Shown piece by piece: positions 51,193 through 63,760 of a DNA stretch of 64,000 bases. This DNA is from Torreya grandis (lineage: Eukaryota > Streptophyta > Pinopsida > Cupressales > Taxaceae). Numbering within the stretch: position 1 is the stretch's first letter; each line of letters opens with the position of its first letter. The DNA is taken from contig JARHVA010000250.1 of assembly GCA_037957365.1 (NCBI GenBank), positions 4,781,501-4,845,500 on the forward strand. Direction: 5' to 3'. The notes beneath the pieces were generated by a model. It was not told the origin of the DNA and ran no database searches. It saw nothing but the letters and a program-made list of their open reading frames with translations. A program made the translations under genes and the position numbers.

Positions 51193-51496
51193 TGTTGGTG
51201 TAGGATTTTTCCCACTTGAATTTTTACCTACATTTTTGTTGGTAAGTTTGCTTAGGGTTGTTAAAGTTATTAGGGTAAAATACACTAATGTATTTTCTAA
51301 TAGTGAATTGAGTTGTTGCCTCTTTGGTGACCCAATTTCTCACTATATAATGTACCTCCTTTGTAATTTTTAGCTAATATATAAATGGATATTTTGATGC
51401 ATTTTATGAAGACTTTTATGTGGAAATTTTAATTTCACATAATCTTAAGATTTTTTTGCAATCTTGGACATTCAAATATCTTGGAGCAATCCAACA
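51193..51496 (+). repeat. 3' LTR of the second copia element
   Basis: 304 bp, direct repeat of 48121-48411, preceded by the purine tract CAAGGGGA and opening TGTTGGTG. Confidence 0.93.
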
Positions 51497-52439
51497 TTTT
51501 CTTGCTTTCTAGAATAATTTTCCTGCTTTCTAGTTAAAAGTTAAAATCCTACAATTAGATTAGTAAAAATAATTTTTGTTCCATCTTAAAACTAAACATG
51601 TGTAGGGTAGGGATAAAAATATCTAAAATAAAGGATAATTAAGTATGTGCAGTGTGAGAGGGATCACTTAGGTATATTTTCACATAGGAGACTAATTTTT
51701 GATATGGAAGTAGAAGTTGAGGAATCATACTAAGTATAAAAAAGTTAAAGGACACCTTTATCTATCCCATCCCTATCACCTAAAATTATATTAGAATTAT
51801 CAACAACTGAAAGGTTCTTGGATAAACTAGTCAAGCAATCAAAAGGAAATTGGCAAGAGGATTCTCATACCCCAAAAAAAGGCATCCTTGTTAGAGTAAT
51901 AACTTGGAAACATTAAAAATAGTGATTTGGTATTTAGCCTATTTTAACCTCACCTAAAATTATTTATAAAATAAAATATTTAACCCTTCTTACCCCAAAA
52001 GGAAATTTTGAACCTACAACCCTAGACCTAGTTGAGTAAGACAACATTTTTTTGAATTTACAAGAGAATTTATAAAAGAATTCATTCCATCATCACCATC
52101 CATAAAATATCCATCTATGATAATAAATCCTTGAGCCATCATACATTAATCACCTTGAACTAATATAATTGACAAATATTTTGAAGTGTGGGTTGCAAAG
52201 TAACTAGTGCATGAGTGGTTCATAGAATCATGGGATATATGGAAGGAGAAACCCTTGGCAGTGAGGCCACAACATTCAAATTCCCCATAAACACCCCTAT
52301 GGTTAATGTATCCATGAATAAAATTCACCTATTATCTCTACTTAACTTTAGGGGAATGGTGAGTTAGGACCTAGATACATTCCTATTTTAGTTCAATGTA
52401 TTATATCATAGTTATGCTTATAATAAATATACCAATAAG
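51497..52439. other. Spacer without recognised genes
   Basis: AT-rich. The 60-codon frame at 52328-52146 (-) has no known motif. It may hold decayed leader sequence of the gypsy remnant to its right, but no LTR or primer site was identified. Confidence 0.4.
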
Positions 52440-53500
52440 CTAAAGTTATTTAAAGCTATGATTAAAGATGCACCCCTTTATTGGTTCATGGGGTTGGGAA
52501 AAAATGCAATCATGGATTTGAAGGACATGAAAAATATATTTCTATCCAAGTATCAAGATTAATGTAGATGGAATAACTTTATAAGATATGACATATTTTG
52601 GATAATATTAAAGGAGGAGGAACCATTGGAGGATTGTGTGGAAAGAGTCATGTTCAAAATTTGAAGATATAAACAAAATAGGCTAGATGAAAAGTTGTGA
52701 ATATGATATTTCTAAAAAGTATCAATGAGGAATGCTTGGAGGCATTGGATCTCAAAAATAGTTTGATGATATCATCATCTTGTGTTGAAATTACTCCAGG
52801 TATACAATGAATAAGAGCCACTATAGTAAATCATTTCCACCATCATTCTCGAAGAAAAATAATGGATTCTAAAGGATGGAAATCAACACACTACTAAAAA
52901 ATATGAAGTAGACTATTATTAGCCATTTGGACACATAAATTGATACATTACATATACACAGAAAATAAGAATAACCAGAGTAAGATATGACTATATAGTT
53001 CTCAGAGGAGATAGAGATCAAGTATTTTAGATGGCTCAATGGAAGCCATGGTCACAGAAATCTCAAAATCCAAGTATGTTATCAAACACTCCATTTAATA
53101 ATTTGTAATTTTCATTTTCCCCTCATTAAATTAGTATGGACCCATCCATTAAAATAAAACACAACAATTTCCATCACAAAACCAATCTTAGCCACAATAA
53201 AATTACCAGCCTTAGGCCAATTGGAAACAATTCAAACATCAACCATGGTATCCACAAAAGTAGAACTATCAATGGTATTCACCCAAAAACTAATGGTAGC
53301 AACCATGGAGAGTAAACCATCCATGGTTTAATTATAATTTTGGCTACTAATAACCGTAGTAAAGGTAAAAAAAAAAACCAACACTAATTATAGGAAATCC
53401 TACTTCAAATCAGCCTAGAGCCCCTCACTTACCTACCCAACCTATACCTAACTCAAAAATTAATTTGGTTCAACTGACATAAACTAATGACATGATGCAA
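52440..53500 (+). pseudogene. Ty3/gypsy gag remnant
   Basis: Read across stops: IKDAPLYWFMGLG, DLKDMKNIFLSKYQD, KEEEPLEDCVERVMFKI and a following NEECLEALD-like segment. This is the second half of a plant gypsy gag domain, where a W-F block is followed by F-x-x-K-Y and E-(T/P)-L-(E)-D-Y-V-E-R. The later part (52850-53500) has Asn/Thr/Pro-rich text consistent with the linker before protease. I see no start codon context and no zinc knuckle. Confidence 0.8.
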
Positions 53501-53899
53501 CACTTAAATTATTCAATGGAGGTAGGTGAAGTATAACTTGGTTCAGGATCAATTCTATGAAAACCCACCACACCCATAATAGTTAAACATTATGAAGAGG
53601 TCATTGACATTGAAAATAACCACAATCATCTAATAATGAATCCAATTTTGAAAAATGTACATATATTATTCAAGGAGTTCTTACCACCCCTCATTTTCCT
53701 GAGAGACTAGTCCTCCATAAATAAGAACAAAAATCTAAATCTGATTTTCTAGGACAACTAAAAAATGTCTATGTCAATATTCAATTGTTTTAAGATATAA
53801 AATATGTCTTGGTTTAAACCAAGGATGTTTGGGATCTATGATTAAATAATCTTGGTCATAAGAGGAAGGATCCCAAGAGTATACAAGTAGTTGGATAAC

Positions 53900-54400
53900 T
53901 CACAAACATCATGTTGGGAAATATAAAACCACCTAAGTATTCTGACCCAAAAAACTAGGTAGTTGACATCCACATATATGGTACCCTAATTAAAAACACC
54001 TTTATATAATTAAAATGAAACTATCAATGTGATGACCAAGGAAACTATAAAAAAAATACCTCAAAGGCCTTCAACAAACCCCCACCATTGTGTAAATGGA
54101 AGATAGATAAATGGTGAAACTTGAAGGGGTTATTAAATACCTAGTCACCACCATGAAATCATGGGGATACCTAATATTTTTAATAATATTACAGTTTAAA
54201 GATAAATTAGGGGGATACCCATTTATCCTAGGGAGACCTTGACTAGCTAAAAATGTTACATTCATCAGTTGCAAGTTGGGAAACATGATGATCTTAAATA
54301 GAAGTACCACAAGGAAGTTGATTTTATACCCACTAGCTCAACCTTCAAGTGAAATTGAACAATCCTATTAGATATAAGATGAGGATAAAAAGTAATCCTA
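53900..54400 (+). pseudogene. Ty3/gypsy protease remnant
   Basis: INVMTKETIKKI at about 54022-54057 is the segment following the active site in TAT-like proteases. The residues just before it, where D-G-G/D-S-G should be, are destroyed by a stop. Later frames give a GGYPFILGRPWLA-like block around 54210-54250 (G-D-T/Y-P ... G-D/R), then ILNRSTTRK-like and PLAQPSSEIEQS-like text. The order matches gypsy proteases. Frame changes show decay. Confidence 0.8.
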
Positions 54401-54770
54401 ATTATAGAACCTACTCATGATTGAACATACCATACAATTTAACAAACAAGATGATGACATGGAAATTTATAATCTTTTGAAAAATACTTATCAAGTTATC
54501 TCACAAATAAAAAATAAAGTAAAATGCATATAATGTCCACTTAGCAACATCTTCCTAACAAAAGGATACTTGGATCTCATGGGGGACATTCATACATTCG
54601 TACTTTTCATCAACTCATACCAAACTATTTTGGCATTAGACCTCTATTAGGAAACATAGAGTCCATGGTGTCCTTTTCCAAATAGATAGAAATCCTACTT
54701 GGATGCCCTCACATTATTAACAAAAAATTAAACCTTCAATAATAAACTTAACTAGTAATTGTTGTGCCCT
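54401..54770 (+). other. Probable polyprotein linker after the protease remnant
   Basis: Open stretches such as FNKQDDDMEIYNLLKNTY resemble acidic linker text found after protease in plant gypsy elements. No RT is present before the (CA)n tract, where the element's recognisable sequence ends. Confidence 0.45.
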
Positions 54771-54773
54771 AAC

Positions 54774-55000
<227 letters not shown>

Positions 55001-55319
55001 TTTTTTAAAATTTTAAACTAAAAAATATATGGATAGGGTATTATGCATTTGCCATAAGGGTTGTTTATACAAAATATAACATCACCTAAGTAAAATTCAT
55101 AACAATCTAAGCTTAAATTGATATCTTAAGTAATCTTTAACTTTAGATCATCCACAATTATTTTTACTTTAATGTGGTTTTTAGACTAATGTATCTAATC
55201 TTTACTACCCTAGTATGTATATGTTGATCATAGGATTAATATCCAAAGATAATTAATTTCCCTCAATTGGGTCCATATTACATTTCACATAGTTATGATA
55301 TGTGTCACTCTCAGGTCAT

Positions 55320-55920
55320 TCATAATTTTAGATGATTATAAAAGGTCAAGTATTTTGATCCCTTGAGTCTCCTGAGATATAAAAATAGGCCATGTGTTAT
55401 ATTCATGCTAAAACAAAACTACATGAACTTCACGTGTTTATTATCAAACTTAATAGTTCCATGTTTCCCCAAGCCTCCAAGTTTGGGAGTTTCTGAGCTT
55501 CCAGGCTTTTGAGATCATTCCATGTGTCTTGATCATGATAACTCACCACTATGTAAAGGTTAAATAGTTATTTGGTCTGTAGCTTAATGTCTCAATATCT
55601 TGAGCTTCTAGGTTTTCAAGTGGCTAACATATGGCATATTTTCATTAATCTACATAGTTAGGAAGTTAAACAGTCTTTTGGTTACCTATTTGTTGCATAA
55701 AGGTTAAATGGTTTTTTGATCTATAACTTAGTGTCTCGAGCTCTTGAGTCTATGGGATTTCAAAATCACTCCACGTATCTCTATCACATTAACCCACAAC
55801 CACAAAAATCTTTTCACTGAAATGAATACCAATTTAAAGCCTTGAGCTTCCATGATTTCAGTTCTTTGAGATCATTCCATGTGGCTTAATTGCATTAAAT
55901 CTCAACTATGGGACCTCCCA
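55320..55920. repeat. Degenerate tandem repeat of ~110-140 bp
   Basis: Words recur in order: TGAGCTTCCAGG/TGAGCTTCTAGG/TGAGCTTCCATG at 55493, 55602 and 55843; GAGATCATTCCATGTG at 55511 and 55869; GTTAAATAGTTATTTGGTCT, GTTAAACAGTCTTTTGGTT and GTTAAATGGTTTTTTGATCT at 55559, 55663 and 55697. Unit length varies, so the array is old. Confidence 0.7.
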
Positions 55921-56399
55921 AACACATCAAAGAAATTTAAAAGGCTAAGTTAAGAATAACATTACACATGGCACTATCTAGGGAATATTAGGCCAAAAAT
56001 ATAAGTAAGAATGCTTGATATCATGATAAAGAATCAAGTTAACAGATGGTATAAAACTATCTTAAAGTGATGACTAGATAAAAAGAATTAATGAAATATA
56101 GACACTTAGAAAATAAGGGACACCTGCCAAAACTAACTAGCATATTCAAATCAAAAGAGGAATTAAAGGTGAGAGTTCATTATTAACATTCAAAGCACAT
56201 AAATAAAATCAATACACAATCCTATGAATCATATATATGAAATCCGTAAACATTAGATTCACTTTGCTATCACTTTGATCATTAAATGATTATATTCTCA
56301 AACTTCCACAACATCCAATGAGCCCTTATTTTATTCAGTTACCAAACATTAAACAAACCAATCCAAAACCTCACAAGAGTTGTAGTGATTAAGTGATAA
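55921..56399. other. AT-rich spacer before ORF copy B
   Basis: No coding or structural feature identified. A TGGTATAAAAC at 56047 looks slightly like an iMet primer site but lacks an LTR next to it. Confidence 0.4.
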
Positions 56400-59300
56400 C
56401 AATGGATTCTTCATCAAAACAAGGTAATACCTTAGTCCCATCCCCACTCTCATTTATAGGATAAATAAAACATAGGGATACAATATTTGAAAAGAGTGAT
56501 TTGAATTTCAAGTTACCTCATTATTCAACACTCTTGGAGTAGGTCAAATCAATTCATTCCTACTCTATAGAAGATGAAATCTCCCCTAAAGCCAAACAAT
56601 ACATTGATGATTTACTCCCAATAAGGGAAATGGCCTCCACCAGGCTATGAACAAACTAGAGGTAATGCCATGCATTGAACTCTTGAAGGTTTTATTCATA
56701 AATGAAACTACTATGGATGACATTATACATGTGAGGAAGGTCTAGACTACCTTTGTCTACATCTCAAGGAGGGTGTTTGAAAGGTAAGTTAGGCTTCCTC
56801 TCTTTGAAACTACCTACAATAAAATCACAGTCAATGTGTGTCTTGAGCATAATATTGTAGATGAAAAACTAAAGAAGTGGCTTACAAAAGGCCAAAGATT
56901 AAATCCCAAGGGGGAAATTTCAACCAATTACATTATTAAGTTTATACCTGGAATTACCATTGCAATGGTAGTATTGAATACATTGTATGGATTCTCGAGT
57001 ATTGTTTATGTCTAGATTGAATGGGTACCACTACTAGACATAATGTTGACCATTGACAAATTGGTAGCCTTGGGAGAGATTATAAGTGTAAAGATGAAAG
57101 CAAAAATACTCTAACCTGATAAGAAGCATGAAGATGGAAATTTTTACATGATGTCTTATTTACTAGATGCAGTCATGGCTACTATATACAAGCCCTATGG
57201 CCAATAATGGAAAACATCAATAGAGTATTTTGGGAGAAAGGCCAGAGAAGATTTATCCCTCATGTTTATTCATAGGTACAAAACTAATATTAAGATAATA
57301 AAAAATGAGTTATACCCTTATATATACCAATATATGCAGGTCACCCTAATGCCCATATTATTTGAGAATATAACAAGGCAACTCACCAAAATGGGTGATT
57401 ATTAGTTGTACCTAGATGTGGCTAACATTCGAGTAGAGGATACTAAGACTGTCCCTTTGTTCCCACCTTACCATGTTCCTAATCACATTTTGAAACAAGA
57501 TATAGCTTACTAAGTTTTCAATAGCATTAATGAATAACTTGGCTAAAAACACTTGGCCTATTACTTCAAAATATCATACAACATCAGGCAACAATAGTAA
57601 GTGACTAGGTCACATTTTATATCAGTTTGAAAATCGAGGACAAATTATAATTTTTAGATGACACCATTTATGGAATGGTACCTAGGAAAATGATAAGGGG
57701 TTATATGAAGACCATCTTAGAAAAGAAGAAATTTCATGTTTCTCATGGTCACCAAACTTATGACCATGATCAGGTTTTATTGAATGCCTTAGTTGACTCC
57801 TAGGAATGGAAAGGATGAAGGATAAGAATATATAAATGACATTGGCATAGGGTTTATAATATAATGTAGAGGATACATAAGAGGAAGCTCAAAAAGCATG
57901 GAGTCAACAATGGCCTCCATCTTGACTAAAAGGCTCTCTCTAACCAGTCTAACCTTCATCCCTAGAAACATAAGCCATAGAAAAATGGGAAGATCAATAT
58001 GGAAGTCAAAGGGAGACAAATCCCTAGATCAAGAAGGAAATTTTGAGATAACTTTTTAGTCCTCATATTCTTTCCACTTCCATAGCCTCATACAAGTAAG
58101 TCTTGGGGACAACTACAACCATGAAGAAGCCAAAAATTACCCCATCTAGTCAAAATAAGAATAGCTTTGTGATGACTCCTTTGCCTCCTCTCACCTCATT
58201 CATTTAGGTACGTCTTCTAGATTTATTACAATCATATTTTACTTTAGTTTTAACTACCCACTGGCTCTCCTAAATCTCCTAGGTCTCCTCAAGGAAATCT
58301 TATGCTCTCCACAACTTCCACTTTATCACATACCACTCCACCTCCTACCATAGTTGTTCTCACAACCCCTACACCATCTCATCTACTCTCCATTCCACCT
58401 ATATTCACATACCATAGGAAGCACAAGGATTCCCCTGATCCTTCCCCAGGTAGAAAGCTATAAGAGAGGCAATATATTAGTCTCCCTATTATTGAAGAAG
58501 CTACTAAAGAAGAAGAGAAGGATACAAAGGATGCCATGGAGCTGGAATAAGAGGAGGAACTAGAAAAATTAATATCTCTTTTTGAATACACATAAGAAGA
58601 AAAATACCTAGATATAGGGAAATCATAGCTAGATGATGAAGAAGCTAAGTTAGAGAAAGCAAAAGTTTTAAGTCTGGGAGCACATAAAGGAGGAGACACC
58701 TTGGTTAGGCTTACCTCAGAGTAAACTTAGAAGATTTATGAGGTACTTTATTCCATAATTTATTTAGTACATAGTACACAAAATCTAATTGTAATTTTAC
58801 CTACAATAATACCTACTATTACATCTTCCACTTCCATTGTTAATAGTATAAATTTTGACATTATTTCTACACCAAAATTAATAAGGACTCCTAAATGGTC
58901 CATTTTTAAAATTTGGTTATAGTGTCCCTTTTCAATAATCCATAAATCTAAAGAAAGAAGGTAACCCAACTAGAGCATCCCATGCCCTAGCCACTATCCT
59001 TACCAAAACCAACCATGATTATGAACATAACCCTAGGGTTAACTGAATTATTGGTGGAGGTGAAATTAATGAAAGAAACCTCTCCATGACAAGTAGCAAG
59101 AAAAAATATTCCCCAAGTGACCATACAAATAAACACCTCATTTCCAACCATATCTCTTTCAATAACCACATCCTTTCCTATAACCACATCCCTTCCTATG
59201 ACATCTTAGCCCTCTACATCTTCAAAACTTACTAAAGGGGAATAAATAGGTGAGTTAATAGTTTCTCAATGGGTAAGAGAGATGTAAAATGTGCATGATG

Positions 59301-60330
59301 AAGAGTTTACCTTAATTTATACAAGGTTTAAAAAAGAGGGTAGGACCATACAAAGAGTGAGGAAGAGGAAAATGGTAAATATATATACAAAGGTAGAGAT
59401 AGAGTTTAAACAGAGAGGATCTATTTTCACTGGCTAAAATACCTTAGAGGAACCCCAATTACCCTATAAAGTAAATTGAGGTTATTAATACTCTTGCTGA
59501 TTCTACTAGGTTGACACTAAAATAAATATACCAAAGTATTGATGAAGCCTTGAAGAGGTGGAAACATATGAATATTAAATATATTCCTTAGGAGGCAATA
59601 TTTGAGTTATAGAGTACAACTGCAAAGTTGTATAACATCTTATTTAATATTAGAGTATCTAGGGAAGCTAGTTAGGCACATAGATAAAATATGGTTACAT
59701 TATGGAACATGATGAAGGACAAAGAAAGGACATTGAAATTCCTAGTCCAATGTTCTAGAATTAGTGCCTTTGATCAACTAATTTGATGACCAACATGGAT
59801 GCTTCTTGGTGCCTAAACTATGTGATTGCTAATAGGGGCGCCTTCCTGAATTGGCATAGGTCAATTAAGAAGCTGTTGAGTCTTTTTGTAAATCATGAGG
59901 CTAAAGTATTACAAATTTTGGCCAATATGCAGGTAACTAGGGTGATCACCTAGACAAGGGAGCTAGTGAATCGCCCCAATTTTGACAACATTCTCCACTT
60001 AAATGTAGAAGAATTCAAATAAGAACTGGGATGTGTAGTATATGAAACCAATGAAGAAATGATACAATTGGTGAGTTTTGGAAAAGATAGGGTAATAATA
60101 TTTGAATCCTTAGGGGCTAAGTTTAAAAGCTCATAGGTAGAACAAAATAGGTTAATGGTTGAAGCTATCAATATTTTTAAGCCCTCACTATTGAATTCTA
60201 AGGTAATAGATAAATAATTTGATACATCATATGCACTAGGTGAAGTTATAAAGGTAGAGGAGGAAAATTATATGTCTATAATGCTAAAACTAGTAGTTAG
60301 TTCCCCAACTTCATAGAGCTCTCAACCTAC
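56400..60330 (+). pseudogene. Long decayed ORF of an unrecognised family (copy B)
   Basis: I do not recognise the protein. A possible start is the ATG at 56403 (MDSSSKQGNTLVPSPLSF). Reading across stops and frame changes: about 56830-57000 gives DEKLKKWLTKGQRLNPKGE and IKFIPGITIAMVVLNTLYGF; 57020-57190 gives WVPLLDIMLTIDKLVALGEI and NFYMMSYLLDAVMATIYKPY; then RKARRDLSLMFIHRYKT. Downstream come Ser/Thr/Pro-rich text (58100-58400 and 59150-59220), Glu-rich text (58480-58660) and a charged C-terminal part with VIANRGAFLNWHRSIKKLLS at about 59820-59880. Homology with 1061-3370 covers the WVP-to-YLLDA block and the domain order. At ~1300 codons it would be long. An extra ORF of a large gypsy element is a reasonable guess; a protein of another mobile-element type is possible. 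Confidence 0.6.
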
Positions 60331-61383
60331 ACCATAGTTACAAATGTAGTGTCTTCATTAGCTAATTCAAGTAGTGACATGGTGTCAGTATTCTAATTAG
60401 GGGATAATTATGTATTTATATGATTTTTATCAAAGTCAGACTTTGTTTCCTCATATATTATTGTATATGCATAATTCATTTTTGTTTGGAAATTCTCTTT
60501 TTGACCGTTATCATTGTAACATGCATCTTTGCATGAATTTTTAACTAGAGGTTCTATTTTTGGATTTGTAAAATTAGATGAATCTTGGAGAGATGAGGCC
60601 TTCCCTATCCTAAGATTATAACTACATGTAATCTATCAATCAAAAGGGTGTAAAATTTTGGCTATTAAGATTAATAAAAAATTTAAAGTTCTACTTGACT
60701 TGGTCTTAATGTGTAATTATTTATTCTTTTCCAATTTTGTGGATGCTTGGATGTTCCATCATTATAGTATATTAGTGATTAAAATTGTATATGAGGTATC
60801 TATTTTAAATATAGTATTTCATTTTGATCTATAGATTATTTATAAATCTTTTACATGCTTATCATAATCCTCTTGTAGATGTGCAATAACAATCTAACAA
60901 TTAAGCAACCTTTGATATACACATGTTTGAGTATATTGTGTTATTTTTTTCTTTGACTCTTTAATTTAATTTTATTTTTTGTGTGATACAACTTAAAATA
61001 CATATAGGTCTAGATATTTTGTCCTACTTGAGCTCAAATACTACTCTTGAAAGGTTTTATCCTTGGATTTTTCACAGAGCTTCCTTTTCTACCTCACTTT
61101 TCCCATTTTTTTATAGTTTCTTTTACAATCCTTCCCACCTTAGCTAGAAATAATTTTCTTCCTCTCACTCCAAGTAGATTTAGTTTCAACCATAGTGAAT
61201 TCACTCATGGTAAACAATTTGTGTTATTCAACCACTATTCCACCAAAAGGTTGTTATAAAATTGAATACCTTGTAACTCATGCTTTGGAGTTATCTTGTT
61301 CACTAGTCCTACAACATTAGAGGAAACATCATGAGAATATATGGGTGTGTGTATAAAAACCAAAACAATATAAATTTTAAAAT
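60331..61383. other. Possible LTR sequence upstream of the last gypsy element
   Basis: No coding motif. If the primer-like site at 61384 is real, the LTR of the last element should end within about 20 bp to its left (an AAAACA is at 61364-61369), and this stretch would be its LTR. No second copy lies in the window to confirm it. The 70-codon frame at 61047-61259 is not recognised. Confidence 0.4.
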
Positions 61384-61400
61384 TGGTGCTATAAGGAGGG
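61384..61400 (+). promoter_or_regulatory. Candidate primer binding site of the last gypsy element
   Basis: TGGTGCTATAAGGAGGG resembles the TGGCGCC...GGGG type of plant gypsy primer sites, and gag begins about 200 bp downstream. It is decayed and unsupported by an LTR pair. Confidence 0.45.
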
Positions 61401-61559
61401 TCCAAACCTTTGCCTCTATCGTAAGGAGTAAAATCACTTGATTTATGATGGATGGACCTAGATGATTAACAAGGTTAACCTCAAATAATAACCTAATATA
61501 ACCACCTTTAGAGATCCATAAAAAGGTTAGGTGTGATAGATGTATTTATAGGAGACCCA

Positions 61560-63350
61560 ATGTAGATTCATCATATCCAGTAAGATAGATTCACCTTCTA
61601 ATAGTTTTGATGGCCCATCCCTAGAATCCATCTCTTAATCCTCCGATTCATCTAATGCCCCATGTCAATCCCTAACTTGGTTGACTGGTTTGGCTAGTAA
61701 TATCATAGGAGTAGTGCATGATTTGCCTAGAAAACTAGAGAAATGTCTCCCCTCTTTATCTCCCTCAGGAAGAAGGATGTCAGAAGAACATATAAAACCT
61801 TCAAATATGCCTTAGAGATACTGAATATAACTCATGAGGACATGGCTTATAGACTATTACCTTTAACTTTGTAAGAAAAAACCTATGAATAGTTTCTAAA
61901 TATTCAAAAAGGGTCAATCACAACTTGGATGGAATGTCAAGATACCTTCTTATCTCAATTTGGCCAAGTTACCAATGCAAGTGTTACTTATCAACACTTT
62001 TCCATCTTGAAGAAGGAACCCAATCATCTAATCTAATCTTTCAATGCTTGATTTCAAAAGATGTATAAAAAATTAGCGTTTTCCTATCAAAATAACAAGA
62101 CATTGGCCCTATAAATGTATAAAAATACCTTATAATTTCATGACTATTATGTTTTTGCATAGGGATGTTAGTATTGATACCTTACCCTTGGCTTATATGG
62201 AGGTAATTAATGTAGACAAATAATTATATCCTTAGTTGTAATCATTTCCCCCACTTATTCTTGGACCTATCTACCTATATTTAACTGAATCCCTAATATA
62301 ACCCAAAATGCTATGACAAAAAACTAGACCTTGATCCATAATTAATTTCCATTAACCCATGTTAAATAGAGTCAACATTCTAGTTTTTTGAATAATTTTG
62401 ATTCTAACCATTAAGGCCAAAGTTTTCCTTCTATACACATTAATAATACTTACACACACGATAATTATCCCAACTCAAATAAGATTGAGATGGAGGCCAT
62501 ACAAATTATGGTACAAAAATTGAGTAATGAATTCCTCAACATGAAAAAACATATGGGTAATACAAGTAGATAAAACTCTAAACAAAAAAACTAGTGTTAT
62601 GGGTTCCAAAGGTACAACATGCCTTTGAATAGGTCTGTGAATAATTAATAACATTAGGTTCCTTCTAATAGGATGCTGAAGATCAATATTATAGATGAAA
62701 ATATTTTAAATAGTGCCATGTCCATAAAAACACACAACATGAGGAATAGATCTATCAAGTTCTGCACTACTTTCGAAATCTCTAGTAAGAAGCCAAAAGG
62801 ATGGAAAATTACGCTAGTCATTAAAAGTTATATTCATCAAATTCTCTAGGAAAACCTAGAATGACCATGGTATTTGAAACTTATGACTTCCCCTTTTCAT
62901 GGGAGGATGACAATAAACATGAAGATAACATATATGAGGTTCATGATTTTCAGCAATACCAATAGGTCAGGAATAATTACAACTTGAAAATCAAGTAGCC
63001 TATGACTTCTTTGACACCTCCCAATAATAGTGCCACCACTCTTGATCTAAATGCTAATAAAAATCCATCACTACCATGAAGATATAATAAGTGTCCACCT
63101 AGGAGGGATAATTATCCTCCTCCTAATCAAAAAGACTAGTCACTGATCTTTGAACATTAATATAAGGGAGGATAAAATATTGTTGAAGAGATAAAAAATA
63201 TTAAATCTAACATTAGTCTTCATGAACTACATCAGATCACTGAATAAAGGGAACTACTACTCAAGGCCCTAACAGGGAGGAATTCTAAGAAGTCCAAGAC
63301 TACCCATGCAAACATAATGATTTACATGCATAAACCCAAGGTATAATTAT
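61560..63350 (+). pseudogene. Ty3/gypsy gag of the last element
   Basis: Capsid protein remnant. Across a few stops it reads LPRKLEKCLPSLSPSGRR, then LEILNITHEDMAYRLLPLTL, YEQFLNIQKGSITTW-like text, CQDTFLSQFGQVTNASVTYQ and LKKEPNHLI with FQKMYKKLAF (about 61720-62100). This is the gypsy gag core (AxRLLPxTL...W...F...F). Further on, EMEAIQIMVQKLSNEFLN (62490) and VEEIKNIKSNISLHELHQI (63185-63240) match the linker that precedes protease in TAT-like elements. No zinc knuckle was identified. Several stops make it non-functional, though the core is among the better preserved in the window. Confidence 0.9.
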
Positions 63351-63359
63351 TCATACTAG

Positions 63360-63760
63360 TACTTCAAATGTTTGGTAAAAATATACATAACTACTTGGTT
63401 GATTTTAGGGCATCAACCAATGTGATGCCTACAACTATTTGCAAAAAGTTGGGTTTGACTCCCAATAAGTCAAAAAGAGTGGTATTATAGATAGATAAAT
63501 CCTCAGTCCTATGTGTTGGAGAATTGAAAAACATGCACATACAACTGGCATTAAAGCCATGCATGTAATAGTCTATCGACATCCTGGTCATTGATATCCT
63601 AGAAGCATATGGATTATTATTAAGTTGAGACTAGTCTAAAACACTAAATGGGTATATGGCCACATATTTCTCCCACATGTGGTTGCCTTAGAAGGGGTTA
63701 CCAAATCAAATCATGGTAGACAGAGAGCCCAAAATATAGAACTTGATCATTGAGTACAAT
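63360..63760 (+). pseudogene. Ty3/gypsy protease of the last element
   Basis: FGKNIHNYLVDFRASTNVMP at 63370-63430 is the active-site region, with D-F-R where D-S-G is expected, so the catalytic triad is lost. It continues TICKKLGLTPNKSKRVVL, VLCVGELKNMHIQLALKP, SIDILVIDILEAYGLLLS and, after a frame with stops, GYMATYFSHMWLP, all in the order of plant gypsy proteases. It runs toward the right edge; the rest of pol would be beyond the window. Confidence 0.92.

Larger units (their letters stand above)
48121..51496 (+). mobile_element. Ty1/copia element lacking integrase and RT
   Basis: LTRs of 291 bp (48121-48411) and 304 bp (51193-51496) both run TGTTGGTG to CCAACA. An iMet-like primer site follows the first, and a purine tract (CAAGGGGA, 51185-51192) precedes the second. 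The interior (2.8 kb) holds gag and protease remnants only, so about 3 kb of pol is missing. Flanks are T-rich (TTTTT left, TTTTC right), so a target duplication is possible but not certain. Confidence 0.92.

Noticed and set aside
56047..56058. TGGTATAAAAC as an iMet primer site
   Set aside because: Only the first six bases match and no LTR end is visible beside it.
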